This document shows positions 42,269-51,120 of a stretch of DNA of 64,000 nucleotides, in pieces (positions within the stretch are counted from its first letter, which is position 1; each line of letters opens with the position of its first letter). The position numbers and the translations under genes are program-made. Source of the stretch: Xanthocytophaga flava (GTDB taxonomy: Bacteria; Bacteroidota; Bacteroidia; Cytophagales; 172606-1); NCBI GenBank assembly GCA_030068525.1, contig JASJOS010000002.1, forward strand, positions 434,001-498,000, given 5' to 3'. The notes beneath the pieces were generated by a model, which was not told where the DNA came from, ran no database searches, and saw nothing but the letters and a program-made list of their open reading frames with translations.

Positions 42269-42921
42269 GATTTTGCTTGTTTCCTAATATCAGATACCTC
42301 TAAAATTGAGTGTGTATAGCTTTTCGATACACAATGTATCATTGCCAAACCTACTTCACGCATTGAGCAAGTCCAGTTAGGTAACATCCTTAGCCATAAG
42401 GGGTATAATGCTTCAAATACTCTATAGATGCTTCGTACATTCTTTTGTCCTTTTACAGGTTTCATAAATCCTGGCCGAAAATTATAGACAGCTTTGAAAG
42501 GTAGCTTTACCAATGCATTTTCAGTTCTGCCTTTTACCCTCGCCCACATAACTTTGCCTTTCTCACTGCTATCCGTTCTGTTTCCTGATACATAGATGAA
42601 AGTCATTTCTGCATTTATCTCAGCAAGAGATTGAGCAAAAGGGACTACAAAATCATAGGTTTTTCGGGTAAAGCTTTCTTCATTTTCTCCAATAGAACTA
42701 ACCCCTGCACAGAAGAAACAGGCATCATAATGCTGCAGTAAAAGAGTATGGTCTTTGATATGGGCAAAATCCTTTACAATGCATTCTTTCAACTTTACAT
42801 GCTTATGTATAATAGGTTTTCGACTAATACTTAATACTTCAGTTACCAATGGATTTTCAAGACATATAAATAGCACCCCTTCTCCTACCAAGCCTGTAGT
42901 ACCTGTTATAATTACTTTCAT
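42265..42921 (-). CDS. NAD(P)-binding atypical SDR
   Basis: This 218-residue Rossmann protein has the GTTGLVGEGV dinucleotide loop at the N-terminus and the FIYVSG region, resembling small NAD(P)H-binding or HTATIP2-like atypical SDRs. It lacks a clear YxxxK motif. Both ends overlap neighbours by 4 bases: upstream with the epimerase-type SDR and downstream with the MBL hydrolase. It is thus tightly coupled in the operon. The substrate is unknown. Confidence 0.83.
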   Translation of the reverse strand: MKVIITGTTGLVGEGVLFICLENPLVTEVLSISRKPIIHKHVKLKECIVKDFAHIKDHTLLLQHYDACFFCAGVSSIGENEESFTRKTYDFVVPFAQSLAEINAEMTFIYVSGNRTDSSEKGKVMWARVKGRTENALVKLPFKAVYNFRPGFMKPVKGQKNVRSIYRVFEALYPLWLRMLPNWTCSMREVGLAMIHCVSKSYTHSILEVSDIRKQAKS

Positions 42922-43949
42922 TTTTTAATCAGGTTTAAATGTATCAGGCTGTTTGCTGTTGCCACTATTGCTTCTTCTGTGCTACGTGGTTTCCAGCCTA
43001 AAAGTCTTTTGGCCTTTTCGTTGCTTGCTTCCTTTATACTGCCCAGATAAGGTAGCACTAATGCTAATTTGGGATTAAATAAAGCTCCAATTTTTACCAG
43101 ACAGCTTGGAATTTCTTTTGTTGGTACTTTTGCGGCTTTCTCCCCCAAATTCTTTCGCAATATTTTGGCTATGTCCAATAAGGATACTGCCTGACCTGCA
43201 ACTGCAATAAACCGTTGACTATTTGCAGCAGGCGAAGTCATAGCCAGGAAATGTAACTCTGCCACATCACGCACATCTACATATCCGGAAGTTATTTTAG
43301 GGCAAGCTTTCACAGCACCATTCAGCATTTGGAATACAGGTTGTATGGAATGAGAAAAATTGCCAGATAACACAGGGCCATATACACCCGTAGGATTAAT
43401 CACGGCAAGTTCCAATCCTTTCCCTTCTGTTGAGATAAACTCCCAAGCTGCCTTTTCAGACAATGTTTTAGACTTTTGATAGGGTGCTACGATTTCATTA
43501 ATTTCTGTCCAGTCTTCTTCTGTGTAAGGTGTTGTTTTAGATGTTCCATACCCAACAGCTCCAAAGGCAGACGTCAGTACAAATCGTTTGACTCCTGCTT
43601 TTTGCGCAGCTCTCATAACAAACAGCACTCCATTACGGGCTGGAATTACAAAGTCATCATCCGTTTTGGCATCTGTATTAGGAGTAGGAGATGCGGTATG
43701 GATTACATAGCTGCAACCAGAGACAGCCGCATCCCATGAAGACTCATTGTTTAGATTGGCTTCGACAACCATCAGATTGTCAAAAGAAGCTATACCTCCT
43801 TGCTTAAGCATTGCTTGTAATTCATCTGTACTTTTCAGAGAGCGTACAGATGCTTTTACTTTATAGCCTGCGTTTAATAACCGAATGATGCAATATGACG
43901 CTATAAACCCGGTTCCTCCTGTTACTAAAACTGTTTCTTTATTTTCCAT
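42918..43949 (-). CDS. Epimerase / dihydroflavonol-reductase-like SDR
   Basis: This 343-residue extended SDR has VTGGTGFIASYCI at the N-terminus, VIHTASPTP, TSAFGAVGYG and the catalytic YQKSK (YxxxK). The sequence NPTGVYGPVL is typical of NAD-dependent epimerase or 4-dihydromethyl-trisporate/dihydroflavonol reductases. It is the first gene of the operon that ends with AraC copy 1. It probably reduces an aldehyde or ketone; the exact substrate is unknown. Confidence 0.9.
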   Translation of the reverse strand: MENKETVLVTGGTGFIASYCIIRLLNAGYKVKASVRSLKSTDELQAMLKQGGIASFDNLMVVEANLNNESSWDAAVSGCSYVIHTASPTPNTDAKTDDDFVIPARNGVLFVMRAAQKAGVKRFVLTSAFGAVGYGTSKTTPYTEEDWTEINEIVAPYQKSKTLSEKAAWEFISTEGKGLELAVINPTGVYGPVLSGNFSHSIQPVFQMLNGAVKACPKITSGYVDVRDVAELHFLAMTSPAANSQRFIAVAGQAVSLLDIAKILRKNLGEKAAKVPTKEIPSCLVKIGALFNPKLALVLPYLGSIKEASNEKAKRLLGWKPRSTEEAIVATANSLIHLNLIKK

Positions 43950-44072
43950 TGTTTAACTATTTTTCTTTTTTCTCCTGTAAAGTTGAAAAGAAAATAGACT
44001 GAGTACTTTGTTGAAAAGTCCAGATTTCAGAATGAGATGCAACCAATAGAAGAAGTCTCAATAACTATCTTG

Positions 44073-44894
44073 TTAACGGGTTTCTACCAGTTCAGAAGGA
44101 CTATACCCAAACTGCTTTTTAAACGCATACGAAAAGTGTGATAAGTTTTCAAAGCCAACCTCCAGGTATACCTCGACTGGTTTGCGCTTATGCTGTGTGA
44201 TCTGGTAGTGGGCAAGGGTCAGCCTTTTTTGTGTCAGCCAGCGTTGTGGCGTAGTACTGAAGGCTCTTTTAAAATCCCGTTTAAACGTTGTCAGGCTGCG
44301 TCCAGTCAGATAACCAAATTGATCCATCGACATATTGAACATAAAATTTTTTTCCATGAACTCAGTCAGATTGACCTTACCAGGTTCTTCAAAATGGCTG
44401 ATAGCGTTAAATAAGTCCTCATCAATCCATTTTAAAATAGAAATAGCCTCATCTACTTTCGCTTCTGCCAGGTATTCGGGAAGTTCATTCTTCAGGTCAA
44501 AATAAGGTACAAGAGATCCAAACAAGCTATCCAGTAGTGGATGTTTTTCCATCAGCTTGATAACCGGTTTCTGCGTCGGTGGGACTGGCTCTTGATGATG
44601 TTTGAGAAAGTAAAGCTGCACGGCTTCGGGTGTCAGGTAGATGGCCACCGACCTGTATGGCTTGCCATCTTTGTGTGTCTTCATCACTTTTGCCAGTTCA
44701 TTGTGGGGAAAGAAAATTGTATCACCTCCTCCCAGCACATAGGTAGCATCAGGCAAGATGATCTTCATCTCGCCTGATATCATTCGTATCAGCGTATTTT
44801 TTTGCACAATCAGTTCATTGCTATAGTAGCTTTCTTCCGTACAGGTCAGAAAAATATCGGCTTTGGAGACCGATTGTGTTGTATGCGATATCAT
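44073..44894 (-). CDS. AraC-family regulator (copy 2 of a local paralogue pair)
   Basis: This 273-residue protein has an N-terminal sensor region and a C-terminal AraC DNA-binding pair. The blocks FGYLTGRSLTTFKRDFKRAF and EVGFENLSHFSYAFKKQFGYSPSELV closely match the AraC protein ending at 40349. It is the last gene of a three-gene operon (SDR, aldo/keto reductase, regulator) and starts 16 bases after the reductase stop. Autogenous control of the operon is likely. Confidence 0.9.
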   Translation of the reverse strand: MISHTTQSVSKADIFLTCTEESYYSNELIVQKNTLIRMISGEMKIILPDATYVLGGGDTIFFPHNELAKVMKTHKDGKPYRSVAIYLTPEAVQLYFLKHHQEPVPPTQKPVIKLMEKHPLLDSLFGSLVPYFDLKNELPEYLAEAKVDEAISILKWIDEDLFNAISHFEEPGKVNLTEFMEKNFMFNMSMDQFGYLTGRSLTTFKRDFKRAFSTTPQRWLTQKRLTLAHYQITQHKRKPVEVYLEVGFENLSHFSYAFKKQFGYSPSELVETR

Positions 44895-44910
44895 AAGGTA
44901 AAGTTAACGA

Positions 44911-45999
44911 TTAATATTTACCTGGCTGCATATGGATCAGCAATGGTAGAGGTGCTGGTTTAAGTCCATCTATTTCAATGCCTCCATGTTGCATCATCTT
45001 AATAGGCTCTTTATACTCTGTCCAGAACGTTTTAGGAGGTGTAGAAAGGCTGTCAAGCGAAGCAATTTCTTCGTGAGTCAGATGCACATCTGTGGCTGCA
45101 ATATTGGCTTCCAGCTGTTGCACGTTTCTTACTCCAATGATAGTGGATGTAACACCAGGTTTATTATTTACCCAACTCAGTGCTACAGCAGCAGGTGTTG
45201 TGTTGTGACTCTGAGCAATACGTTGTAGTTCATCAATGATGGTAAGCTGTGTTTCAGTAAGTGTTACATCTCTATTTCTGGTTTGTAATCTGCCACTTAC
45301 ATTACCAGAATTCTCACGGTTATATTTACCAGACAGTAAACCACCTTTTAAAGGACTCCAGAGAGTGATGCCTAAACCTAATTCCTGAGCCATTGGTATG
45401 AGCTCGTCTTCTACAGTTCTTTGTAATAGTGAATACTCAATCTGCAAGCCTATGAAAGGTGTCCAGTCTTTGAAATAAGCTGCGGTTTGGGCCTGAGCTA
45501 TCTTCCAGGCTGGGGCATCACTGATACCAATATACCGAATCTTTCCACTTTTGACAGCATTGTCCAGTGAACGCATGGTTTCTTCCATTGGTGTAAGGAA
45601 ATCCCATGAGTGTATCCAGAACAGATCAATGTAATCCGTTTGTAATCTTCTTAACGAATGTTCCAGATTGGTCATCAGAGACTTGTTGCCGGTGCCACCT
45701 GTATTTGGGTTGCCAGGAAATACATTGTTGGCAAACTTGGTAGCAATAACTATTTGGGTACGCAAGGATGAATTTTTACCTATCACATCCCCGATAATTC
45801 TTTCCGAATGATTATTGGTATAGATATTGGCGGTATCAATAAAATTGCCTCCTTTTTCTACATACATATTCATTATTCTAGTGCTCTCTTCTACACTCGC
45901 TCCCCATCCCCAGTCTTCGCCAAACGTCATGGCACCCAGAGATAACGGACTTACCCGCAGTCCTGATTTTCCCAGTGTTCTATAGGATTGTAATGACAT
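44911..45999 (-). CDS. Aldo/keto reductase
   Basis: This 362-residue TIM-barrel oxidoreductase has the family tetrad in order: GGNFIDTANIY (Asp and Tyr), IVIATKF (Lys) and WIHSWD (His). It also has the C-terminal NADPH segment STIIGVRNVQQLEANI. It reduces aldehydes or ketones with NADPH in the cytoplasm. It starts 19 bases after the SDR stop and precedes an AraC regulator, forming a redox operon probably induced by a reactive or aromatic carbonyl (inference). Confidence 0.93.
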   Translation of the reverse strand: MSLQSYRTLGKSGLRVSPLSLGAMTFGEDWGWGASVEESTRIMNMYVEKGGNFIDTANIYTNNHSERIIGDVIGKNSSLRTQIVIATKFANNVFPGNPNTGGTGNKSLMTNLEHSLRRLQTDYIDLFWIHSWDFLTPMEETMRSLDNAVKSGKIRYIGISDAPAWKIAQAQTAAYFKDWTPFIGLQIEYSLLQRTVEDELIPMAQELGLGITLWSPLKGGLLSGKYNRENSGNVSGRLQTRNRDVTLTETQLTIIDELQRIAQSHNTTPAAVALSWVNNKPGVTSTIIGVRNVQQLEANIAATDVHLTHEEIASLDSLSTPPKTFWTEYKEPIKMMQHGGIEIDGLKPAPLPLLIHMQPGKY

Positions 46000-46018
46000 A
46001 AAATTTGCGTTTATAAAT

Positions 46019-47053
46019 TTATAATGAGAATGTTATTCCTGTTAATTTTTCACTTAGAGTCCAGAGTCTGGCCGCATTTTCAGGGTCAACTGCATAGGGC
46101 ATTACACCAAAAATCTTCGTAATACCATATACTCTGTCTCGGGCATTACTATTGGTCAGGTCCAGTTCTGCTACATCCGTGTTTTCACAATACACACCGC
46201 CAATGTTGTTCAGTTGTGGACTTACAGCACACCATACAGTTGTAGAGGCACCTTGAGGGATTGATTTTCTGCCATTCGCAGGGTCATGTATCACATTGCC
46301 TTGTGCATCATATACACCTAGTTTCTTCAAGTCATCATCTGTTAAATAACGTTTCAGATCTGTTTCGACAATAGCTCCGGGATGAAGTGAGTATGAACGA
46401 ATACCATATTGGGTACCACGTTTATCCAACTCCAGACTGAAGAGAATATTAGCAGTTTTTGACTGACCATAACCCAGTAATGTTTCATACTCTTTGTGTT
46501 CGAAATTTGGATCGTCAAAATCTATGGATGCAAAATGATGTCCCCAGGAAGAGACATTGATTACCCTTGCTCCATCTGCTTTTTTGAGTGCCTCCCAAAG
46601 TTGTGCAGTCAACTGAAAATGTCCCAGGTGATTAGTGGAAAACTGAGATTCGTAACCCCTTGTATCGCGGGTCAGAGGATTCCACATAATACCAGCATTG
46701 TTTATAAGCAAATGTAGTGGACGACCAGACGTTATAAATTTCGCTGTAAAAACACCAATAGATTCAGAGTCCATCAAATCCATTGGTTCAACTTCTACAT
46801 TCCGGATACCTTCCAGATTTTTTCTGGCCTTTTCTGTATTTCTGGCTGGTACTATCACTGTGGCTCCTGCATTAACGAAAGTTTTCACAGTTTCCAAACC
46901 AATACCTGCATAACCACCTGTCACAATGGCAATTTTGCCACTAAGGTCTATCCCTTTTATCACATCTTGTGTAGTAGAAGTTGCATCAAAACCTGATCCG
47001 ATAGGTTTTTGCAAGACTCCATTATCGTTTGTTGCTATCATTGCTTGTTTCAT
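46019..47053 (-). CDS. SDR-family oxidoreductase (retinol-dehydrogenase/WWOX-like)
   Basis: This 344-residue protein has an N-terminal extension of about 30 residues. The classical SDR core follows: VTGGYAGIGLET, PARNTEKA, LINNAGIMWNP, INVSSWGHH and YGQSK with catalytic Tyr and Lys. The C-terminal part is longer than in minimal SDRs, like the retinol-dehydrogenase type. It is the first gene of an operon with an aldo/keto reductase and an AraC regulator, served by a consensus promoter at 47075-47102. Confidence 0.91.
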   Translation of the reverse strand: MKQAMIATNDNGVLQKPIGSGFDATSTTQDVIKGIDLSGKIAIVTGGYAGIGLETVKTFVNAGATVIVPARNTEKARKNLEGIRNVEVEPMDLMDSESIGVFTAKFITSGRPLHLLINNAGIMWNPLTRDTRGYESQFSTNHLGHFQLTAQLWEALKKADGARVINVSSWGHHFASIDFDDPNFEHKEYETLLGYGQSKTANILFSLELDKRGTQYGIRSYSLHPGAIVETDLKRYLTDDDLKKLGVYDAQGNVIHDPANGRKSIPQGASTTVWCAVSPQLNNIGGVYCENTDVAELDLTNSNARDRVYGITKIFGVMPYAVDPENAARLWTLSEKLTGITFSL

Positions 47054-47074
47054 TTTTTAGAATGTTTGATGAAA

Positions 47075-47102
47075 CAAAATTACACTGAGCAGCAACTCAC
47101 AA
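47075..47102 (-). promoter_or_regulatory. Bacteroidota promoter of the SDR/AKR/AraC operon
   Basis: On the minus strand TTG (47102-47100) is followed after 17 bases by TAATTTTG (47082-47075), a perfect -7 box. It gives a leader of only about 15 bases before the SDR ATG at 47053. Confidence 0.6.
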
Positions 47103-47270
47103 CTTTGTTTAAAAGGCCGAATTTAGTTTGCTTAAAAGACCATATTAGAATAGTATGCGAGTAGAACTAGAGTCATTGAATACTAGTTAGTTGCTTGGTT
47201 GTTATGATATTATACCTAATTTACGACCAAAAGGTAAAATGAATTACCACTCACATCAACCAAGCCTCAT

Positions 47271-49358
47271 ATGAAGAATATTGCCCTGCTGATACTTTTT
47301 AGTCCTATTTTGTGTCCAGTGATTTATGGACAAATGCCCATAGACTGGACTGGTTATCAGCGAAAGAGTGGAATATCTGTGACTCAAACAGGAAACAAGC
47401 TGGAAATAAACTGGCCAACAGAAGCGAGAGAAAAGGCACAGATGATTCTTAACCTGGAGTCCGGCCAACCTCTTTTTTACAGTCTTCAAGTATCACAGCG
47501 AGGAGTTTTGAAAGAGATTGCCAGTGATCTTGATCCTGCCTTTGTACTCACAATTGGCAAACGTGACCTGATCTCTCAAAATGGCTGGAATATCTTTTTT
47601 GATAAAACCAATAAAAGACCTCATCAGTCCTATGTTATTGGGTTGGATAAACAGAAGGCCAGCGTTCAGAGCATGGGCTCCCGAACTGTCATACGGGTGG
47701 GTGATGCCAGGGCTGCTACTTTCCATGGGGTTGTTGAGATTACGGTCTATAAAGGTAGCCCTCTGTTCAATGTTGCAGCTGTAATGAGTACGGAGGTAGA
47801 TTCCACTGCGATTTTATATGATGCAGGGTTAACTACGAAAAAAAATGTATGGAATACTATTGCCTGGTCAGATACAGAAGACAAAATGCAGCAGACAATA
47901 GCCAATTTAACACAATCTGCCAAAGCCCAGGCTGTTAAGTATCGTACGATTATCGGACAAAACAAAGCAGGCAGTCTGGCTGTATTTCCTGCGCCTCATC
48001 AATATTTCTATCCGCTGGATGAAGCTTTTAATCTGAACTTTACCTGGCACGGACGTAATTATCGGGAACTGTTACCTGAGTTTGGCATTGGCATTCGGCA
48101 GGACTTAATGGGTGATAACCGTTGGGTTCCCTGGGTGAATGCACCTCCGAAGACTCAACAAAGGTTGAACTTTTTCTGCCTGTTAAGTGCTGATGAACCT
48201 ACCCAGACATTGGAAGTGGTAAAGAAGTTTACGCATGGTGATTCGTATAAACCATTGCCAGGATATAAAACGATGTCAAGTCATTTTCACAATGAATTTG
48301 TGATGAGCGTGATGCTGGCCGGAAAGCCAGTGCCACAAACACCAAACTTTGTGAATGTATTTAAGCAAAGTGGGGTTGACATTGTGCATCTGGCTGAGTT
48401 TCATTATACAGCTCATCCTAAAGGTCCGGATAGTCTTCGGTTGCTTGAACTCAAAACGCTGCACGAGATGTGTAAACGTTGGTCATCGAAAGATTTTCTG
48501 TTGCTGCCTGGCGAAGAACCCAATGAGTTTTTTGGTGGGCACTGGCTCAGCTTCTTTCCAAAGCCTGTAAACTGGATTATGGCCCGCAAGCCTGATATGC
48601 CATTTGTAACTGAAGATCCTACATTTGGAAAGGTCTATCGTATTGCTGACAAACAGGATATGCTTAAACTGCTGGAAGCTGAAAATGGTCTGGCCTGGAC
48701 AGCTCACGCCCGTACGAAGGGATCTACTGGTTATCCGGATAAGTACAAAGACGAGGACTTTTACAAGTCTGATCATTTCTTTGGCGCGGCCTGGAAAAAT
48801 ATACCCTCTGATTTGTCAGAACCCCGATTGAGTCGTCGTGTACTGGATCTGATGGATGATATGGCTAACTGGGGATATAAAAAACATGTCATTGCTGAAG
48901 CTGACTTGTTTACTGTGGAGCCGGAGAATGAAATGTATGCTCACCTGAATGTGAACTACCTGCAACTAGACCAGTTACCTGACTACAATCAGGGGTGGCA
49001 ATCTGTATTGGATGCTATGAGACAAGGCCAATTTTTTGTCTCTACCGGAGAGGTATTGTTACCTTCTTTCACGGTAAGTGGAAAAAAAGCTGGTGAGACT
49101 ATTAAATTACCAAAGGATAGCAAAGCTACTATCGTGCTGGAGGTGGATTGGACGTTTCCTTTAACATTTGCTGAAATTATTTCCGGTGATGGCAAGCAGG
49201 TCTTTCGGGAGCGGATTGATCTGACCCATACAGAACCTTTTGGCAAGCAGAAATTTACATTTAATACACACCTGAAAGATCGAAAATGGGTAAGAGTTGA
49301 GGTTTGGGATGCTGCTGTAAATGGTGCCTTCACCCAGCAGGTATGGATCGATAAGTAA
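47271..49358 (+). CDS. Large secreted protein, PHP/CehA-like
   Basis: This 695-residue protein has a signal peptide (about 1-20, ending VIYG). A beta-rich first half (about 21-330) follows, and then a region with spaced metal-ligand-like motifs: SSHFHNE (about 341), VHLAEFHYTAHP (about 373-384), LPGEEPNEFFGGHW (about 413-426), TAHART (about 481) and AEADLFT. The order resembles PHP or CehA/McbA-type metallohydrolases. A beta domain of about 110 residues ends the protein. The substrate is unknown, and the family call is tentative. It is a stand-alone gene. Confidence 0.72.
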   Translation: MKNIALLILFSPILCPVIYGQMPIDWTGYQRKSGISVTQTGNKLEINWPTEAREKAQMILNLESGQPLFYSLQVSQRGVLKEIASDLDPAFVLTIGKRDLISQNGWNIFFDKTNKRPHQSYVIGLDKQKASVQSMGSRTVIRVGDARAATFHGVVEITVYKGSPLFNVAAVMSTEVDSTAILYDAGLTTKKNVWNTIAWSDTEDKMQQTIANLTQSAKAQAVKYRTIIGQNKAGSLAVFPAPHQYFYPLDEAFNLNFTWHGRNYRELLPEFGIGIRQDLMGDNRWVPWVNAPPKTQQRLNFFCLLSADEPTQTLEVVKKFTHGDSYKPLPGYKTMSSHFHNEFVMSVMLAGKPVPQTPNFVNVFKQSGVDIVHLAEFHYTAHPKGPDSLRLLELKTLHEMCKRWSSKDFLLLPGEEPNEFFGGHWLSFFPKPVNWIMARKPDMPFVTEDPTFGKVYRIADKQDMLKLLEAENGLAWTAHARTKGSTGYPDKYKDEDFYKSDHFFGAAWKNIPSDLSEPRLSRRVLDLMDDMANWGYKKHVIAEADLFTVEPENEMYAHLNVNYLQLDQLPDYNQGWQSVLDAMRQGQFFVSTGEVLLPSFTVSGKKAGETIKLPKDSKATIVLEVDWTFPLTFAEIISGDGKQVFRERIDLTHTEPFGKQKFTFNTHLKDRKWVRVEVWDAAVNGAFTQQVWIDK

Positions 49359-49380
49359 GGTTATTTGTTTGAATAATTAC

Positions 49381-49551
49381 TTAATTACAGGATAGTTCTC
49401 TACGTTTTTTACGTTGCCAGCCTTCCAGATAGGAATGCATCAGGCTACGCATTGCCTGTGCACGTTCAGGTTCTGCTTCCTCTATGCCCTTTATCTGAGA
49501 GGATAGGTGGTCTATGAATAGTTGCCAGTCAGATTCCGATAGGGCAGACAA
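49381..49551 (-). CDS. Small helical frame next to a repeat array, possible remnant
   Basis: A 56-residue reading on the minus strand starts at TTG 49551, directly after an in-frame stop. It encodes a charged helical peptide with SESDWQLFIDHLSSQ and YLEGWQRKKRREL. There is no ATG start near the N-terminus. It lies 12 bases from a 28-bp-period repeat array that looks like a transposon end, so it may be a small passenger gene or the tail of a lost gene. I recognise no family. Confidence 0.35.
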   Translation of the reverse strand: MSALSESDWQLFIDHLSSQIKGIEEAEPERAQAMRSLMHSYLEGWQRKKRRELSCN

Positions 49552-49562
49552 TTATACCTTCT

Positions 49563-49750
49563 TTATCAGAATTCTGATACTCTTTCAACTTGATCAGACT
49601 ATTGATCATTCAGAGAAGTGATCAGTATTTTGATATTCTTTAAAATTGACCATTATTCGAATATTTCTTGAAAGTGATCGGTATTCCAGTCAATAACAAA
49701 AACAACCGGAACTCCAGTCAAAAATAAACCTGAACGCAATACAGGTTGTT
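49563..49750. repeat. 28-bp-period tandem repeat array, transposon-end-like
   Basis: Units of about 20 bp start at 49563, 49591, 49619, 49647, 49675 and 49703, exactly 28 bp apart, with a weaker unit at 49731. Most units show a decayed dyad of the type TGAtCGGtATTCCaGTCA; the first contains a perfect 16-bp palindrome, TATCAGAATTCTGATA. A further related dyad (TGACCGGAATTTAGGTCA) starts out of phase at 49799. Arrays of this kind occur at the ends of IS21-type elements; that link is inference. Confidence 0.6.
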
Positions 49751-49929
49751 TTGTGTTTAGCCCATCCATTAATCACGTATGTTTTGGCATTATTTATCTG
49801 ACCGGAATTTAGGTCAGGAGTTTCTAGAAAAGTTTCTTCCATTCATTTTCAGAGTGCATTGATTCCGGGTATCCGTATTTTTACTTAGTAAAAATGAGGG
49901 CGATAGGATGCTTTCCTGCTGACAAATTC

Positions 49930-49937
49930 TATTTTTG
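49930..49937 (+). promoter_or_regulatory. Bacteroidota -7 box (TATTTTTG) of proB
   Basis: A perfect TAnnTTTG match lies 27 bases upstream of the ATG at 49965. It overlaps the TTG at 49935 that would begin a longer frame, so the ATG is chosen as the start. Confidence 0.55.
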
Positions 49938-49964
49938 CACCATAGTTCTGTAATAATAGTATGT

Positions 49965-51047
49965 ATGTCAGAGTCTGCTTATAAAAAAATAGTAGTAAAG
50001 GTTGGGTCGAATGTAATCGCAGGAGGGAACGGCCTTCCGGATGAAGCTGTTATGGGGCAGTTGATCAGCCAAATTGCACACGCTAAAAGCCAGGGTGTAG
50101 AAGTAATATTGGTTTCTTCTGGAGCAGTAGCTTCAGGAAGGAGTCTTATGCCTGTTTCAGACAAAACCGATCCTATTGCCCGACGCCAGTTACTGGCCTC
50201 TATCGGACAGGTAAAATTGCTGAATATCTATACACAGTTACTGCAACCCCATAACCTGATATGTGCACAGATTTTGGTGACCAAGGAAGATTTCAGAGAC
50301 AGGATGCACTACCTGAATATGAAACGTTGTTTTGGTACATTGCTACAAAACAACATCATCCCTATCATCAACGAAAATGACGTGATTTCTGTAACGGAAC
50401 TCATGTTTACAGACAATGACGAACTAGCTGGGCTGGTGGCTTCAATGTTAGGGGCTGATGCCTTGGTTATCCTGACTAATGTAGACGGTATTTATGACCG
50501 CTCTCCCAAAGAGCCAGGTGCCTCGCTGATTCCGGTTATTGATTCAACCCGAACAGACTTTTCCCGTTTTGTCTCTGCTGAGAAATCAAACTTTGGCAGG
50601 GGAGGGATGATTACCAAGTGTAATATTGCACACAAGCTGGCTATGGTTGGTATCAAGGTACATATTGCCAATGGAAAGACACCGGATATTCTGACATCTA
50701 TTTTGCGAAAAGAACCTGTAGGAACCGTATTTACCACACAGGAAAATAAATCCAAGCTCAAACGATGGGTAGCTAATTCAGAAGGATATGCCAAAGGGCT
50801 TGTCTATATAAATGCAGGGGCAAAGGCAAGTTTGTTGCAGCCTGATAAAGCCGTGAGTCTTTTACCAATAGGTATTACCCGACTGGAAGGAGATTTTAAA
50901 AAAGGAGATATTATAAAGATTGTCACAGACAATGATGAACTGGTTGGATTAGGCATGGCACAATATGGAGCTGAGGTAGCAAAGACATACCTGGGCGAGA
51001 AAAACAAAAAACCTCTGGTGCATTATGATTATCTCTTTCTTGTTTGA
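49965..51047 (+). CDS. proB: Glutamate 5-kinase
   Basis: This 360-residue protein phosphorylates L-glutamate with ATP, the first step of proline synthesis, in the cytoplasm. The amino-acid-kinase domain (about 1-250) shows IVVKVGSNVI, VSSGAVASGR, QLLASIGQ, NENDVIS, DNDELAGLVA and NVDGIYD. The loop FGRGGMITK is the feedback and catalytic segment. A PUA domain follows (about 270-350). Length is close to E. coli ProB (367). proA follows 73 bases downstream, so the two form the usual operon. Confidence 0.96.
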   Translation: MSESAYKKIVVKVGSNVIAGGNGLPDEAVMGQLISQIAHAKSQGVEVILVSSGAVASGRSLMPVSDKTDPIARRQLLASIGQVKLLNIYTQLLQPHNLICAQILVTKEDFRDRMHYLNMKRCFGTLLQNNIIPIINENDVISVTELMFTDNDELAGLVASMLGADALVILTNVDGIYDRSPKEPGASLIPVIDSTRTDFSRFVSAEKSNFGRGGMITKCNIAHKLAMVGIKVHIANGKTPDILTSILRKEPVGTVFTTQENKSKLKRWVANSEGYAKGLVYINAGAKASLLQPDKAVSLLPIGITRLEGDFKKGDIIKIVTDNDELVGLGMAQYGAEVAKTYLGEKNKKPLVHYDYLFLV

Positions 51048-51120
51048 TAAAATTACTCCCTGGCAGGAATGGTTTTTTTAACACCTCTGTTTCCAATTTG
51101 ACTGTTATTTTCTTTTGCAT

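Larger units (their letters stand above)
49359..49964. other. 600-base gap upstream of proB
   Basis: Apart from the small frame at 49381-49551, the repeat array at 49563-49750 and the -7 box at 49930, no feature is visible. The stretch 49760-49920 shows only the out-of-phase dyad at 49799. Confidence 0.5.

Noticed and set aside
49563-49750. CRISPR array
   Set aside because: The period is only 28 bp including the conserved part, the spacers are themselves similar, repeats are decayed and no cas gene is present.
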